This document shows positions 35,552 to 43,756 of a DNA stretch of 64,000 nt, one piece after another. The DNA is from Thermoflexus sp. Its GTDB lineage: Bacteria; Chloroflexota; Anaerolineae; Aggregatilineales; Aggregatilineaceae. The notes below the pieces were generated by a model that was not told the DNA's origin, did not search any database, and saw nothing but the letters and a program-made list of their open reading frames with translations. The stretch covers positions 1-64,000 of the forward strand of contig DYGX01000004.1 in NCBI GenBank assembly GCA_020724465.1. Reading direction: 5' to 3'. Made by a program: the position numbers and the translations under genes. How positions within the stretch are numbered: position 1 is the first letter of the stretch; every line of letters starts with the position of its first letter.

Positions 35552-37393
35552 ATGTGTGGAATCGTGGGTTACATCGGCCCTCGCGACGCGACGCCGATCA
35601 TTCTATCGGGCCTGCAGCGCCTGGAATATCGCGGCTACGACTCGGCGGGGATCGCCGTCTTGCAGGGCGGCGAGATCGCCATCCGGCGCGACGTCGGCAA
35701 GCTGAGCAACCTGATGCAGCTGGTTAGCACCGAGCCGCTCAATGGCCGCATCGGAATCGGGCATACCCGCTGGGCGACGCACGGCGTGCCCAGCCCGCAC
35801 AACGCCCATCCCCACATCAGCCGCAACGGGCGCACGGTCGTTGTGCACAACGGCATTGTGGAGAACTTCCGCGAGCTGCGCGCCGAGCTGGAAGCAGAGG
35901 GGGTGCGGTTCGCGTCGGAAACCGACACCGAGGTAATCGTGCACCTGGTCCAGCGCGAGCGCGACGCCGGCCACACGCTCACCGAAGCGGTGCGCCGGGC
36001 GGTCCGGTTTCTGCGCGGCGCCCATGCCATCGTCGTGCTCAGCGCGGACGATCCGGACCGGCTCGTCGCCGTGCGGATCGGCAACGCGGGCGGCGTGGCG
36101 CTCGGCCTGGGCGACGGCGAGATGTTCATCGCCTCGGACATCCCCGCGATCCTGGAACACACCCGGCGGATGGTCTTTCTGGAGAGCCGCCAGATGGCGA
36201 CCGTCACGCGCGACGCTTACCACGTCCAGACGCTCGACGGCGAGCCGGTCGACGCCGAGGTGCACACCATCGCCTGGGATCCGGTCAGCGCGGCGCGAGG
36301 CGAGTTCAAGCACTTCATGCAGAAGGAAATCCACGAGCAGGCGCGCGCCCTGACCGATACGCTGCGCGGGCGTATCGACTTTCACGACGGGTGCGTCTCT
36401 CTGCCGGACCTGACGATCACGCCGGAGCACGCCCGGCGGCTGAAACGGATCGTGACCGTCGCCTGCGGCACAAGCGCCTACAGCGGGCTGGTGGGCAAGT
36501 TCATCCTCGAAGACCTGACGCGCATCCCGGTCGAGGTGGACTACGGCAGCGAGTACCGCTATCGCAACCCGATCCTCGATGAAGACTGCGCCGTGCTGGC
36601 GATCACGCAGTCCGGCGAGACGGTCGACACGCTGGCGGCGATGGAAGAAGCGCGCGAAAAAGGCGCGACGCTGTGGAGCATTGTCAACGTGCTCGGCAGC
36701 CAGGCGATGCGCGTGGCCGACGGCTACATCGCCATGCAGGCCGGGCCGGAGATCGGCGTCGCCAGCACCAAGGCGTTCACCACCAGCATCGTCGACCAGT
36801 ACCTGCTGGCGCTCTACCTGGGCCAGCAACGCGGCGCGCTAAGCTGCGAGCAGTCGCAGGCGCACGCCGGGGACCTTGCCCGCCTGCCCGATCTGGTCGG
36901 GCAGGTGCTGGAGCGCGAGGCGGCGATCGAGGCGCTGGCCGCCGAGACCTATCACTACACGAACTTCCTCTACCTGGGGCGCGGCATCAACTACCCGATC
37001 GCGCTTGAGGGCGCGCTCAAGCTGAAGGAAATCAGCTACATCCACGCCGAGGGCTATCCCGCCGGGGAGATGAAGCACGGCCCGATCGCGCTGATCGACG
37101 AGCACATGCCGGTCGTGGCGATCTGCCTGCAAGATGCCGTCTACGAGAAGATGCTCAGCCAGGTCGAGCAGGCCAAGTCACGCGGGGGGCGGGTGATCGC
37201 GATCGCGACCGATGGCGACACGCTGATCGCGGAGAAGGCCGACCACGTGCTGTATGTGCCGCCGGTCCCGCCGCTGCTCAGCCCGGTGGTGAGCGTGATC
37301 CCGCTGCAACTGCTGGCCTATCACATCGCGGTGTGGCGCGGGGCAGATGTGGACCAGCCGCGCAACCTCGCCAAGAGCGTCACGGTCGAGTAA
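35552..37393 (+). CDS. glmS: Glutamine-fructose-6-phosphate aminotransferase (isomerizing)
   Basis: A 613-residue enzyme making glucosamine 6-phosphate, the first step to UDP-GlcNAc and cell-wall or glycan precursors. The N-terminal class II amidotransferase starts at the nucleophile Cys in MCGIVGYIG, with RWATHG and the GNN-like region following. Two SIS sugar-isomerase domains follow, with the CGTSAY loop (about residue 308) and SQSGETVDT-like ITQSGETVDT. The C-terminus ends in the conserved PRNLAKSVTVE. The mature enzyme needs Cys at position 1 or 2, which fixes the ATG at 35552, behind GGGGAGG. It is controlled by the upstream ribozyme. Confidence 0.96.
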   Translation: MCGIVGYIGPRDATPIILSGLQRLEYRGYDSAGIAVLQGGEIAIRRDVGKLSNLMQLVSTEPLNGRIGIGHTRWATHGVPSPHNAHPHISRNGRTVVVHNGIVENFRELRAELEAEGVRFASETDTEVIVHLVQRERDAGHTLTEAVRRAVRFLRGAHAIVVLSADDPDRLVAVRIGNAGGVALGLGDGEMFIASDIPAILEHTRRMVFLESRQMATVTRDAYHVQTLDGEPVDAEVHTIAWDPVSAARGEFKHFMQKEIHEQARALTDTLRGRIDFHDGCVSLPDLTITPEHARRLKRIVTVACGTSAYSGLVGKFILEDLTRIPVEVDYGSEYRYRNPILDEDCAVLAITQSGETVDTLAAMEEAREKGATLWSIVNVLGSQAMRVADGYIAMQAGPEIGVASTKAFTTSIVDQYLLALYLGQQRGALSCEQSQAHAGDLARLPDLVGQVLEREAAIEALAAETYHYTNFLYLGRGINYPIALEGALKLKEISYIHAEGYPAGEMKHGPIALIDEHMPVVAICLQDAVYEKMLSQVEQAKSRGGRVIAIATDGDTLIAEKADHVLYVPPVPPLLSPVVSVIPLQLLAYHIAVWRGADVDQPRNLAKSVTVE

Positions 37394-37420
37394 GCGCGCA
37401 ACATTGTGCGTGATACGGGG

Positions 37421-37451
37421 CGAGGCGCGGACTATTGCGCCTCGTCTTTTT
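37421..37451 (+). terminator. Intrinsic terminator after glmS
   Basis: CGAGGCGC (37421-37428) pairs with GCGCCTCG (37437-37444) and is followed by TCTTTTT, 28 bases after the stop. Confidence 0.9.
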
Positions 37452-37481
37452 GCGCCCGGCAGCCAAACCCGCCGCGCCGGG

Positions 37482-37487
37482 TATAAT
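37482..37487 (+). promoter_or_regulatory. -10 box for the GNAT gene
   Basis: A perfect TATAAT lies 46 bases before the ATG at 37533; no -35 is convincing. Confidence 0.45.
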
Positions 37488-37532
37488 CATGCGCGGTAAG
37501 AATAGCTTTGCATCCATCCGAAAGGCCCGTCC

Positions 37533-38015
37533 ATGACCGACATGCTCGTCAAGCTCTACGACCTGCCGCCACTGGAGCCGCACCTGGAGCGCGCCCGCGC
37601 CGCCGGGATCGACGTCCGGCGCGCGCTTCCGCCGGAGAAACACCATATCCTCGCCTGGGTCCGCGCGCATTTCCACGAATATTGGGCCAGCGAAGCGGAT
37701 GTCGCGTGCAGCGCCAAGCCGCCAACCTGCTTCATCGCCACGCGGGACGGCGCGCTTGCCGGCTTCGCCTGCTACGACGCGACCGGGCTGGGCCTGTTCG
37801 GTCCCATCGGCGTGGACGAGGCGCTGCGTGGCAGCGGGATCGGCGCCGCGCTGTTGCTCGCCTGCCTGCACGCGATGGCCGTGCGCGGCTATTTCTACGC
37901 GGTGATCGGCGGGGTGGGGCCGAAGGAGTTTTACGCCCGCATCGCCGGCGCGGTGGAGATCCCGGACTCCACGCCGGGGCCCTATCGCGGGCTGCTGCGC
38001 GACCCGCAGCCGTAG
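37533..38015 (+). CDS. GNAT-family N-acetyltransferase
   Basis: A 160-residue acetyl-CoA-dependent transferase. The GNAT core is visible: a central beta strand LAGFACYDATGLGLFGPIGVDE and the acetyl-CoA pyrophosphate loop RGSGIGAALL (near residue 98), followed by the helix LLACLHAMAVRG. The acceptor is unknown. Length is typical for a single domain. The start has only a weak GAAAGG site. Confidence 0.85.
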   Translation: MTDMLVKLYDLPPLEPHLERARAAGIDVRRALPPEKHHILAWVRAHFHEYWASEADVACSAKPPTCFIATRDGALAGFACYDATGLGLFGPIGVDEALRGSGIGAALLLACLHAMAVRGYFYAVIGGVGPKEFYARIAGAVEIPDSTPGPYRGLLRDPQP

Positions 38016-38080
38016 CGATCCGGCCGCCGCGCTGCTAGAATCAGCCCGTAGAACGGCGACGCGCACAGAAGGAGCACACC

Positions 38081-38449
38081 GTGAGACGCCATGCCGGGCT
38101 GCTGGTCGCGGCGGGGATTCTGCTGTTTGCAGCGGTTTTCTTCGGCGTGCTGATCGTGATCGCGCTGGATCGCCTGGACGAACAAACCGCTGCTGACAGC
38201 CCGCCCGAAACGGCGACCGGCTGCGAATTCGTGCCGTCCGGCGGGCCGGTGCTGGTCTACGAGCGCTACGACAGCGGCGCGCCCGACGCGACCAACGCCC
38301 TTCCCGCCAACCAGACCTATCCCGCCACGCAGTTGAGCGCGCAGCGCGTCCGCATCGCGATCGGCGAGGGCAAAACCGGCTGGGTGGACCGCGCGGCGGG
38401 GGTGCTCGACGGCACCTGCGACGGGCTGCCGGTCGTGGACGAAAGCTGA
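38081..38449 (+). CDS. Small membrane-anchored protein, possible SH3-like domain
   Basis: A 122-residue protein with one N-terminal transmembrane anchor (about residues 6-28) and an outside-facing domain. The domain has two cysteines (in GCEF and GTCDG) and a beta pattern ending in GKTGWVDRAAG, which resembles the tail of a bacterial SH3 domain. It may be a minimal relative of the SH3 lipoproteins at 5343 and 7900. GTG start at 38081 follows AAGGAG. TAGAAT at 38036-38041 may be its -10 box. Confidence 0.65.
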   Translation: MRRHAGLLVAAGILLFAAVFFGVLIVIALDRLDEQTAADSPPETATGCEFVPSGGPVLVYERYDSGAPDATNALPANQTYPATQLSAQRVRIAIGEGKTGWVDRAAGVLDGTCDGLPVVDES

Positions 38450-38664
38450 GCGCTTTCCGGCTGCCTCACGCCGCGTGCGCTAGAGCGTGTGGTGCGCGTG
38501 CCGGAAAGCGCCGATGCTGGATGTTCTCGCAGGGGCGATGCTCGCATCGCGCGCTGCCCCACCGCCGCGCGTTTGACCCCGCATCTGGCACGAGCCGGGC
38601 AAGCCCGGCCTCGGCGCGTGGCGGCTTTCTCTCACGGTCCGGTCTGCAAAGTTCAACACAGCCC
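38450..38664. other. Convergent gap with a CCGGGCAAGCCCGG hairpin
   Basis: This 215-base gap between converging genes has no gene. It contains GAGCCGGGCAAGCCCGGCCTC near 38590-38612, whose core recurs at 63972-63987. It also has a pair of inverted GGCGATGC and GCATCGC motifs near 38534-38551. Confidence 0.5.
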
Positions 38665-39846
38665 CTAAAGCCAGCCCTTCTTGCGGAACTCGGCAAGCTG
38701 TTTGTCCGGCACGCTGGCGCTCAGCGCCTCTTGCGGGCTGTCCTGCGCGTAGTTCGCCGCAAACACGACAAAATCCTTCGTCGTGTTGAGCACGCCCTTC
38801 CATTTGTGATCCATCAGCGCCAGCGCCACATCCGACAACAGCTCGCGCACCGGACCGGTATCGCCGCTGAAGGCAAGCTGCTGCTCGAAGACAGCCCGAT
38901 CGCCCGCCGTGACCGGATCGTCCAGTTCAAACACGGGATCGGTGGGCTGCCACAGCGCGTATTTCAGGCCCGCGCCCGCCCGTTGCCGGGTCAGCGCGTC
39001 GCGCGTGCGTTCCAGCCCCAGCGCCAGGCGGGGCAGCGTTTGCATCCCGTCGTGGATCAGGGCCAGACAGTAGACTTTGTCGCGCACCCGCGCCTCGGCC
39101 AGCCGCTGCGGGATGATCTCCAGCAGGCGCTGGTAGATGCGCCCCGTCTGCGTGCCGACGCCGTAAGAACGTTCGGGCCGCTGGTAGATGGTCTGCGTCG
39201 AGCCGTCGGGATAGTGTCCCTCAATGTAGGTCACGCGCCCAAGTTTGTCATAGCGCAGCACTTCCTCGTGCAGGAACGGCGCGCCCCCGCCCCACTCGTG
39301 CCGCACTTTGATCCGTTCGAGCCGTCCGTCGCGGTAGACATAGCTCTCGTGATAGTGCGCGATGCCGTTTTGCGCCGCTGCCTGCGCCAGCGCCTGATCG
39401 GCGGTTAGCTCGCCCAGAACCGGGCCAGGCTCAATCGTAAAGGCGCTGTAGGCTTCGGGTTGGCCGCGCTTGCGCATCTGGTGGGCGACGCGCACCGGGA
39501 TCTTCGGCTGGTACTGCGCGAAGCGAATCCACTCGACCAGCGCCTCGCTGTACAGCGTGAACTCCTCCAGGCACTGGTCTTCGTGCAGCGCCCGCGCCGG
39601 ATAGCCGCGCGCGTAGATCAGGCGATCCGCGCCGTCGAAGCCGTACTGCCACAGCCCGCCGAGGTCGTCTTCTGGACCGGGGATGACCTGTCCGCGCCGC
39701 AGCTTGCTGCGCTCAAAATAAAACGGGCGGGGGTCATAGCGTTCGTCATCCGCCCATTCCCACCGCGCCACCTGGTTCTGCACGCGCGCCCGCAGCGTAT
39801 CGTACGCTCCGAAAGCCTGCCGCCAGCGCTCCTCCTGCTTGGTCAT
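38665..39846 (-). CDS. Hypothetical protein, 393 residues
   Basis: A cytosolic protein I cannot assign. The middle contains YD-like beta segments (LRYDKLGRVTYIEGHYPDGS near residue 210) that faintly recall RHS-type repeats, and a C-terminal helical part (about 255-393) without known motif. There is no signal peptide. The ATG at 39846 follows a strong GAGGAGG site; a longer frame to 40014 would overlap the divergent gene and is unlikely. One possibility is an immunity or SUKH/DUF-like protein, but nothing nearby supports that. Confidence 0.65.
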   Translation of the reverse strand: MTKQEERWRQAFGAYDTLRARVQNQVARWEWADDERYDPRPFYFERSKLRRGQVIPGPEDDLGGLWQYGFDGADRLIYARGYPARALHEDQCLEEFTLYSEALVEWIRFAQYQPKIPVRVAHQMRKRGQPEAYSAFTIEPGPVLGELTADQALAQAAAQNGIAHYHESYVYRDGRLERIKVRHEWGGGAPFLHEEVLRYDKLGRVTYIEGHYPDGSTQTIYQRPERSYGVGTQTGRIYQRLLEIIPQRLAEARVRDKVYCLALIHDGMQTLPRLALGLERTRDALTRQRAGAGLKYALWQPTDPVFELDDPVTAGDRAVFEQQLAFSGDTGPVRELLSDVALALMDHKWKGVLNTTKDFVVFAANYAQDSPQEALSASVPDKQLAEFRKKGWL

Positions 39847-40000
39847 GCGGGTTCCTCCTCTGACCGCTCGATGTGCGCCCGGCTCCATTATACAATCGGC
39901 CCTGTGCAGACTGGCAACCGGGCGCCCCGTTGCCCGCGCGCCGGATCGCGAGTATTCTGGTGCGCGCTGATCTGGCGCATCCGAAGACGAGCGAGGACCT

Positions 40001-40351
40001 ATGAGCCAAACCATGCAGCAGGTGCTGCCGGTTGTGATTTCGATTCTGGTGATTATTGCGATCGCCCTGCTCCAGGCGCACTCGAAGACGGTGGCGGCGG
40101 TGACCGCGACGATGCCCCTGACGATCCCGCTGGCGCTGTGGATCGTCTACGCCGCCAACCGGGCCGATCGCAGCGCCATCACCGGCTTCACCGAGTCCCT
40201 GTTGGTCGGGGTGATCGCGACGCTGGTTTTCAGCGTCGCGCTGTGGCTGGCGGCGCGCGCCGGGCTGAGCCTGGGACCGATGCTGTTGAGCGGCTACGTG
40301 GCATGGGCGCTGACGCTGGGCCTGCACGCCGCGCTGCGTGCTCTGTTCTAG
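40001..40351 (+). CDS. Small four-helix membrane protein, DUF3147/GlpM-like
   Basis: A 116-residue, very hydrophobic protein with four membrane helices (about 8-25, 35-52, 62-85 and 90-113) and short basic loops. The overall layout is like the DUF3147 (GlpM-like) family; this rests on general resemblance. Function unknown. GAGGAC precedes the ATG at 40001. TACAAT at 39890-39895 is a possible -10. It converges with the PEBP gene 14 bases downstream. Confidence 0.6.
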   Translation: MSQTMQQVLPVVISILVIIAIALLQAHSKTVAAVTATMPLTIPLALWIVYAANRADRSAITGFTESLLVGVIATLVFSVALWLAARAGLSLGPMLLSGYVAWALTLGLHAALRALF

Positions 40352-40365
40352 CCCGGCGGTTTGTA

Positions 40366-40845
40366 TCAGCGGTGCGTCGGGCGCTCGAAGCGGCCCATCA
40401 ATTCGGCTGTTGCCAGCACATGCCCGTCCATCGCCGCCAGCAGATCGGCGCGGGTGGCCCCTGGCGGCAGCGCGAGCAACGTATCCAGCGCGTAGAGACG
40501 AAAGTAGTAGCGGTGCGGGCCGCGGCCGGGTGGCGGACATGGCCCTCCGTAGCCGAGCCGCCCAAAATCGTTGCGACCCTGGCGGCTGCCGTCGGCCAGC
40601 TCCGGATCGGGTTCGACGCCCTGCGGCAGGCCCCGCACCTGGGCCGGCAGGTTAAACAGCACCCAATGCACCCAGATCCCCCTCGGAGCGTCCGGATCTT
40701 CGCACACCAGCGCGAAGCTCCGCGTGCCCTCAGGCGGATCGCCCCAGGTGAGCGGGGGTGAAAGGTCGCGCCCTTCGCACGTGTGCCGGATCGGGATCAT
40801 ATCGCCGCTGAGAAACGCATCGCTGGACAAATGAAAAGTTGACAT
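40366..40845 (-). CDS. YbhB/YbcL-type PEBP (Raf kinase inhibitor-like) protein
   Basis: A 159-residue single-domain PEBP protein. The ligand-pocket signature is complete: SPPLTWGDPPEGTRSFALV (about 29-47), CEDPDAPRG near 50-56, HWVLFNLP near 60-67, and the YGGPCPPPG loop near 98-106 followed by GPHRYYFRLYAL. Bacterial members bind small ligands or phospholipid head groups; a cellular role is not settled. The ATG at 40845 follows GGAAGGAGG. A longer frame to 40995 is unlikely. Confidence 0.92.
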   Translation of the reverse strand: MSTFHLSSDAFLSGDMIPIRHTCEGRDLSPPLTWGDPPEGTRSFALVCEDPDAPRGIWVHWVLFNLPAQVRGLPQGVEPDPELADGSRQGRNDFGRLGYGGPCPPPGRGPHRYYFRLYALDTLLALPPGATRADLLAAMDGHVLATAELMGRFERPTHR

Positions 40846-40971
40846 GTCTGGCCTCCTTCCGGTGCTTACCTCTATTGTAAGCGTGTTTGGCGGGCCGCGG
40901 GCGCGGCGCAGACGCAGGTCAGGCGCAGCGGGCGCGCCCGGCAGCGGGCAGGCAGTCGGGGCGAAACGGGG

Positions 40972-40977
40972 TACAAT
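40972..40977 (+). promoter_or_regulatory. -10 box for the zinc-ribbon membrane gene
   Basis: TACAAT lies 31 bases before the GTG at 41008. Confidence 0.4.
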
Positions 40978-41007
40978 GGAGAGCGTAGCCGACAAAGGAT
41001 TGAGCGA

Positions 41008-42309
41008 GTGCCCGAACTACGTGTTTGCCCAAGCTGCGGCGCGTATGTGATCACCGAGCGCAACACCTGCCCCCGCTGCGACGCGCCGCTGGACGAGCCT
41101 GACGCGCCGGACGAGCCGGCACAGCCCCCTGCGACCGAGACAGGCCGCCCCACGACCGACGTGCTGCCCGCGTTCGAGGCAGGCCCGCCGGCAGACGACG
41201 AGCCGCCGGCCGGGCCGCCGCGCCCCTGGCTGCCGCAAGTCGACAGCGCGCCCGAAGCGGCTGGCGAGGGCGTTGAACCGGCGCCGGGCGAAGACGAACC
41301 ACTGCCGGAGCGCCCCGCCGAGCGACCGACTATGCCCGGCTGGCTGCCGGAAGCTACGCTGCCCGCCGTCGACGCCGGGCGCGCGCCGGACGAAGCCCGC
41401 CCGGCCCCCGAACCCCCGCCGGTCGAAGCCGAGGTGACCCTGGCGCGGCTGCCGGAGAACATCGAGGACGAGCTGGGCAGCAGCCCGAACGAAAGCCCGA
41501 CGCTCCAGTTCGACCGCCGGCTGCACGCCGGGCCGTCCGGCGAGGCCGACATCACCAGCCCGTCGTTGGGCCTGGCCCCGGTGCCTGCGCCGCCCGCGTC
41601 CGCGCTGAGACCGCCGCTTCAGGGCTGGATGCCGTATCCCTATGGCGGGGCGCAGAACTATTGGGACGCCGCGGCCCGCTTCTACCAGCAGCGCGTGCAG
41701 GCCTATCTCGACGCGGGCTATCGCGCGCATATCCACGCCGCCCACGAGGCGACGCTCTCGCTCGGCAAGCAGCTTGGCGCGCTCGGCTGGGTGCTGGCGC
41801 TGGTCACCGGCATCGGCGCGCTGTGGTATCTGCTGATCCTGACCCTCAGCGGTTTCCGGCCCGACATGGTATATCTGACGCTGGAAGCGGACGGGCGTGT
41901 CTACGAAGATGGCCCCGGCGCGGCGCACGTCCGGCGCGAGCAAGCGCGCTCTGGCCGCCGCTGGAGCCTGATCGGGCTGACGATCCTGGTGCTGAGCCTG
42001 GTGCTGGTGCTGGTGCTGGGGACCATCGTCGGGCTGGCGCTGCGGGACGATCAGAGGCGCGCCGCGGTCAGCCAGATCGACCTGCTGGGGGTGCCGCTGG
42101 CCAACGTGTTCGAGGCATTCAATGCGGCTCCGGCTGTTACAGCCAGCGAGGCACAGGTGGCCCAGGCCAGAGATGCCGCCATCATGGTATCGCTGCTCGG
42201 CGGGCTGGCGCTGGTCGGCATCTGGGGCGGCGCGACCCTGCTGGTGATCGGAACGGTGCACGCCCTGGCCTACCGGACGCGCGTCCCGCCGTTGCCGGGC
42301 TACGCTTGA
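41008..42309 (+). CDS. Zinc-ribbon, disordered linker and three-helix membrane protein
   Basis: A 433-residue protein. An N-terminal zinc ribbon (CPSC near residue 7 and CPRC near 21) is followed by an acidic Pro/Glu-rich linker (about 28-200), then a helical region and three membrane segments (about 252-275, 320-345 and 390-415). The ribbon and linker face the cytosol. No enzymatic motif is visible; such layouts are often scaffolds or sensors. GTG start at 41008. It converges with the kinase operon 20 bases downstream. The disordered acidic linker recalls the fusion protein at 8677. Confidence 0.65.
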   Translation: MPELRVCPSCGAYVITERNTCPRCDAPLDEPDAPDEPAQPPATETGRPTTDVLPAFEAGPPADDEPPAGPPRPWLPQVDSAPEAAGEGVEPAPGEDEPLPERPAERPTMPGWLPEATLPAVDAGRAPDEARPAPEPPPVEAEVTLARLPENIEDELGSSPNESPTLQFDRRLHAGPSGEADITSPSLGLAPVPAPPASALRPPLQGWMPYPYGGAQNYWDAAARFYQQRVQAYLDAGYRAHIHAAHEATLSLGKQLGALGWVLALVTGIGALWYLLILTLSGFRPDMVYLTLEADGRVYEDGPGAAHVRREQARSGRRWSLIGLTILVLSLVLVLVLGTIVGLALRDDQRRAAVSQIDLLGVPLANVFEAFNAAPAVTASEAQVAQARDAAIMVSLLGGLALVGIWGGATLLVIGTVHALAYRTRVPPLPGYA

Positions 42310-42328
42310 TCTCCGCAGGCGCGGCCCA

Positions 42329-43756
42329 TCAGTGGACGGCGCCCGCCTGACTGGCAGCCGGAAGCAGCATATAGACGGTCGTCCCCCGGCCCGGCACGCT
42401 ATCCAGCCAGATGCTTCCCCCATGCAGCTCGACAAGCTGCTTGGTGATCGCCATCCCCAGGCCGGTCCCTTCTCCCCCGGCGGCGCCCTGCACATCGACC
42501 TGCTGGAACGCCTCAAAGACGACTTCGATCTGGTCCGGCGGGATGCCAACGCCCGAATCCGCCACTTCCAGACGCACCATATTTCCAGCCGGCACGGCAC
42601 GCACCACGATCGTCCCCTGATCGGTAAACTTGCACGCGTTCGCCAGCACATTCGTGACGATCTCGCGCGCGCGGACCTCGTCGGCGTAGATCGGCGGCGC
42701 ATCCGCATAGTCGCGCACGAACGTCAGCCCTTTCTGCGCGGCGAGCGGACTGCACGTATCCAGCACGGCATCCAGCAGCGGCGGGACTTCGACGCGTTTG
42801 CAGTCGAGCCGCAGCCCGCCCCGCTCGATCTGGTTGAGATCGAGCACATCGTTGATCAGGGTCAGAAGCTGGCGCCCGTTGCGCAGCACCTTCTCCAGCC
42901 GGTCGCGCTGTGTGTCGTTGAGCGGCCCGTAAACCCCGTCCAGCAGCAGCTCCGAATAGCCGTTGATCGAGTTGAGCGGGGTGCGCAGCTCGTGGCTGAC
43001 GGTCGCCAGGAACTGGCTTTTGACGCGGTTGACGCGCTCCAGCTCGCGGTTTTTGCGGGCCAGCTCGGCGTGGGCGTTGGCCAGCGGGTTGAACAGCTCG
43101 CGCCGCAGCACGGGCAGCCCCAGCGCGAACGCCGTCAGGGCCAGGAACACCGCATTGAGCGGGATCGGGACGCGCGGCCAGATGACGGTGGCCGAGAGTG
43201 CACTGGCAATGGTCATCCAGGGGGCGAAGCGCAGGCTGCGGGCGCGCTCGTCCTGACTCTGCGCCAGCACCATCGCGGTCGCCACCAGATAGGCGATCAG
43301 GGTTGCGCTGGCGAACACCCCCAATGGAGTGATGTCCCAGGCATAGCTGCCCTCGTCGTGCGGCAGCGGGTGCGCGTTGACCGTGACCTTACCGGACCAC
43401 AAGGCAACCGCCTGCACGATCACCAGCACAACCCCGGCATAACGCATCCAGCGGGTGGCGCGCGTTCGCCCGGCGGCAAACTCGGACGCGAAGAAGAAGA
43501 TCGAGACGACGAACATCCCATAGACGCTGGCCGCCAGATAGAACACCGGCAGCGGATCCGTAAAGAGGCGGCCCACAAACCGGGCGAAGGCGTTGATGGC
43601 GGTATACGCGGCCAGCAGCCCCATGGAGACGGCAAACCACCGGTTGGCGCGCTGGCGTGGATCCTGCCAGAGGACCAGCATCAGCAGAGCCACCGCGATC
43701 ACGGCGGTGATGCCGTTGGCGATGAGCACGATCCAGGTCGTCGGCGATAGCGTCAT
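42329..43756 (-). CDS. Membrane sensor histidine kinase (third gene of the operon)
   Basis: A 475-residue kinase. The N-terminal half has about seven hydrophobic segments (about 7-215), a multi-pass sensor with no recognised ligand domain. After a coiled helix comes HisKA with the phosphorylated His255 in SHELRTP, then HATPase_c with the N box (ANACKF near residue 370) and G boxes GVGIPP and GTGLGMAI. Its start overlaps the upstream kinase stop by four bases (ATGA), which implies coupled translation. No receiver domain is attached or adjacent in the operon. Confidence 0.9.
   Translation of the reverse strand: MTLSPTTWIVLIANGITAVIAVALLMLVLWQDPRQRANRWFAVSMGLLAAYTAINAFARFVGRLFTDPLPVFYLAASVYGMFVVSIFFFASEFAAGRTRATRWMRYAGVVLVIVQAVALWSGKVTVNAHPLPHDEGSYAWDITPLGVFASATLIAYLVATAMVLAQSQDERARSLRFAPWMTIASALSATVIWPRVPIPLNAVFLALTAFALGLPVLRRELFNPLANAHAELARKNRELERVNRVKSQFLATVSHELRTPLNSINGYSELLLDGVYGPLNDTQRDRLEKVLRNGRQLLTLINDVLDLNQIERGGLRLDCKRVEVPPLLDAVLDTCSPLAAQKGLTFVRDYADAPPIYADEVRAREIVTNVLANACKFTDQGTIVVRAVPAGNMVRLEVADSGVGIPPDQIEVVFEAFQQVDVQGAAGGEGTGLGMAITKQLVELHGGSIWLDSVPGRGTTVYMLLPAASQAGAVH

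Noticed and set aside
38665-40014. The longer form of the hypothetical protein starting at 40014
   Set aside because: It would overlap the divergent gene at 40001, has an Arg/Ser-rich non-protein-like N-terminus, and the ATG at 39846 has a strong GAGGAGG site.
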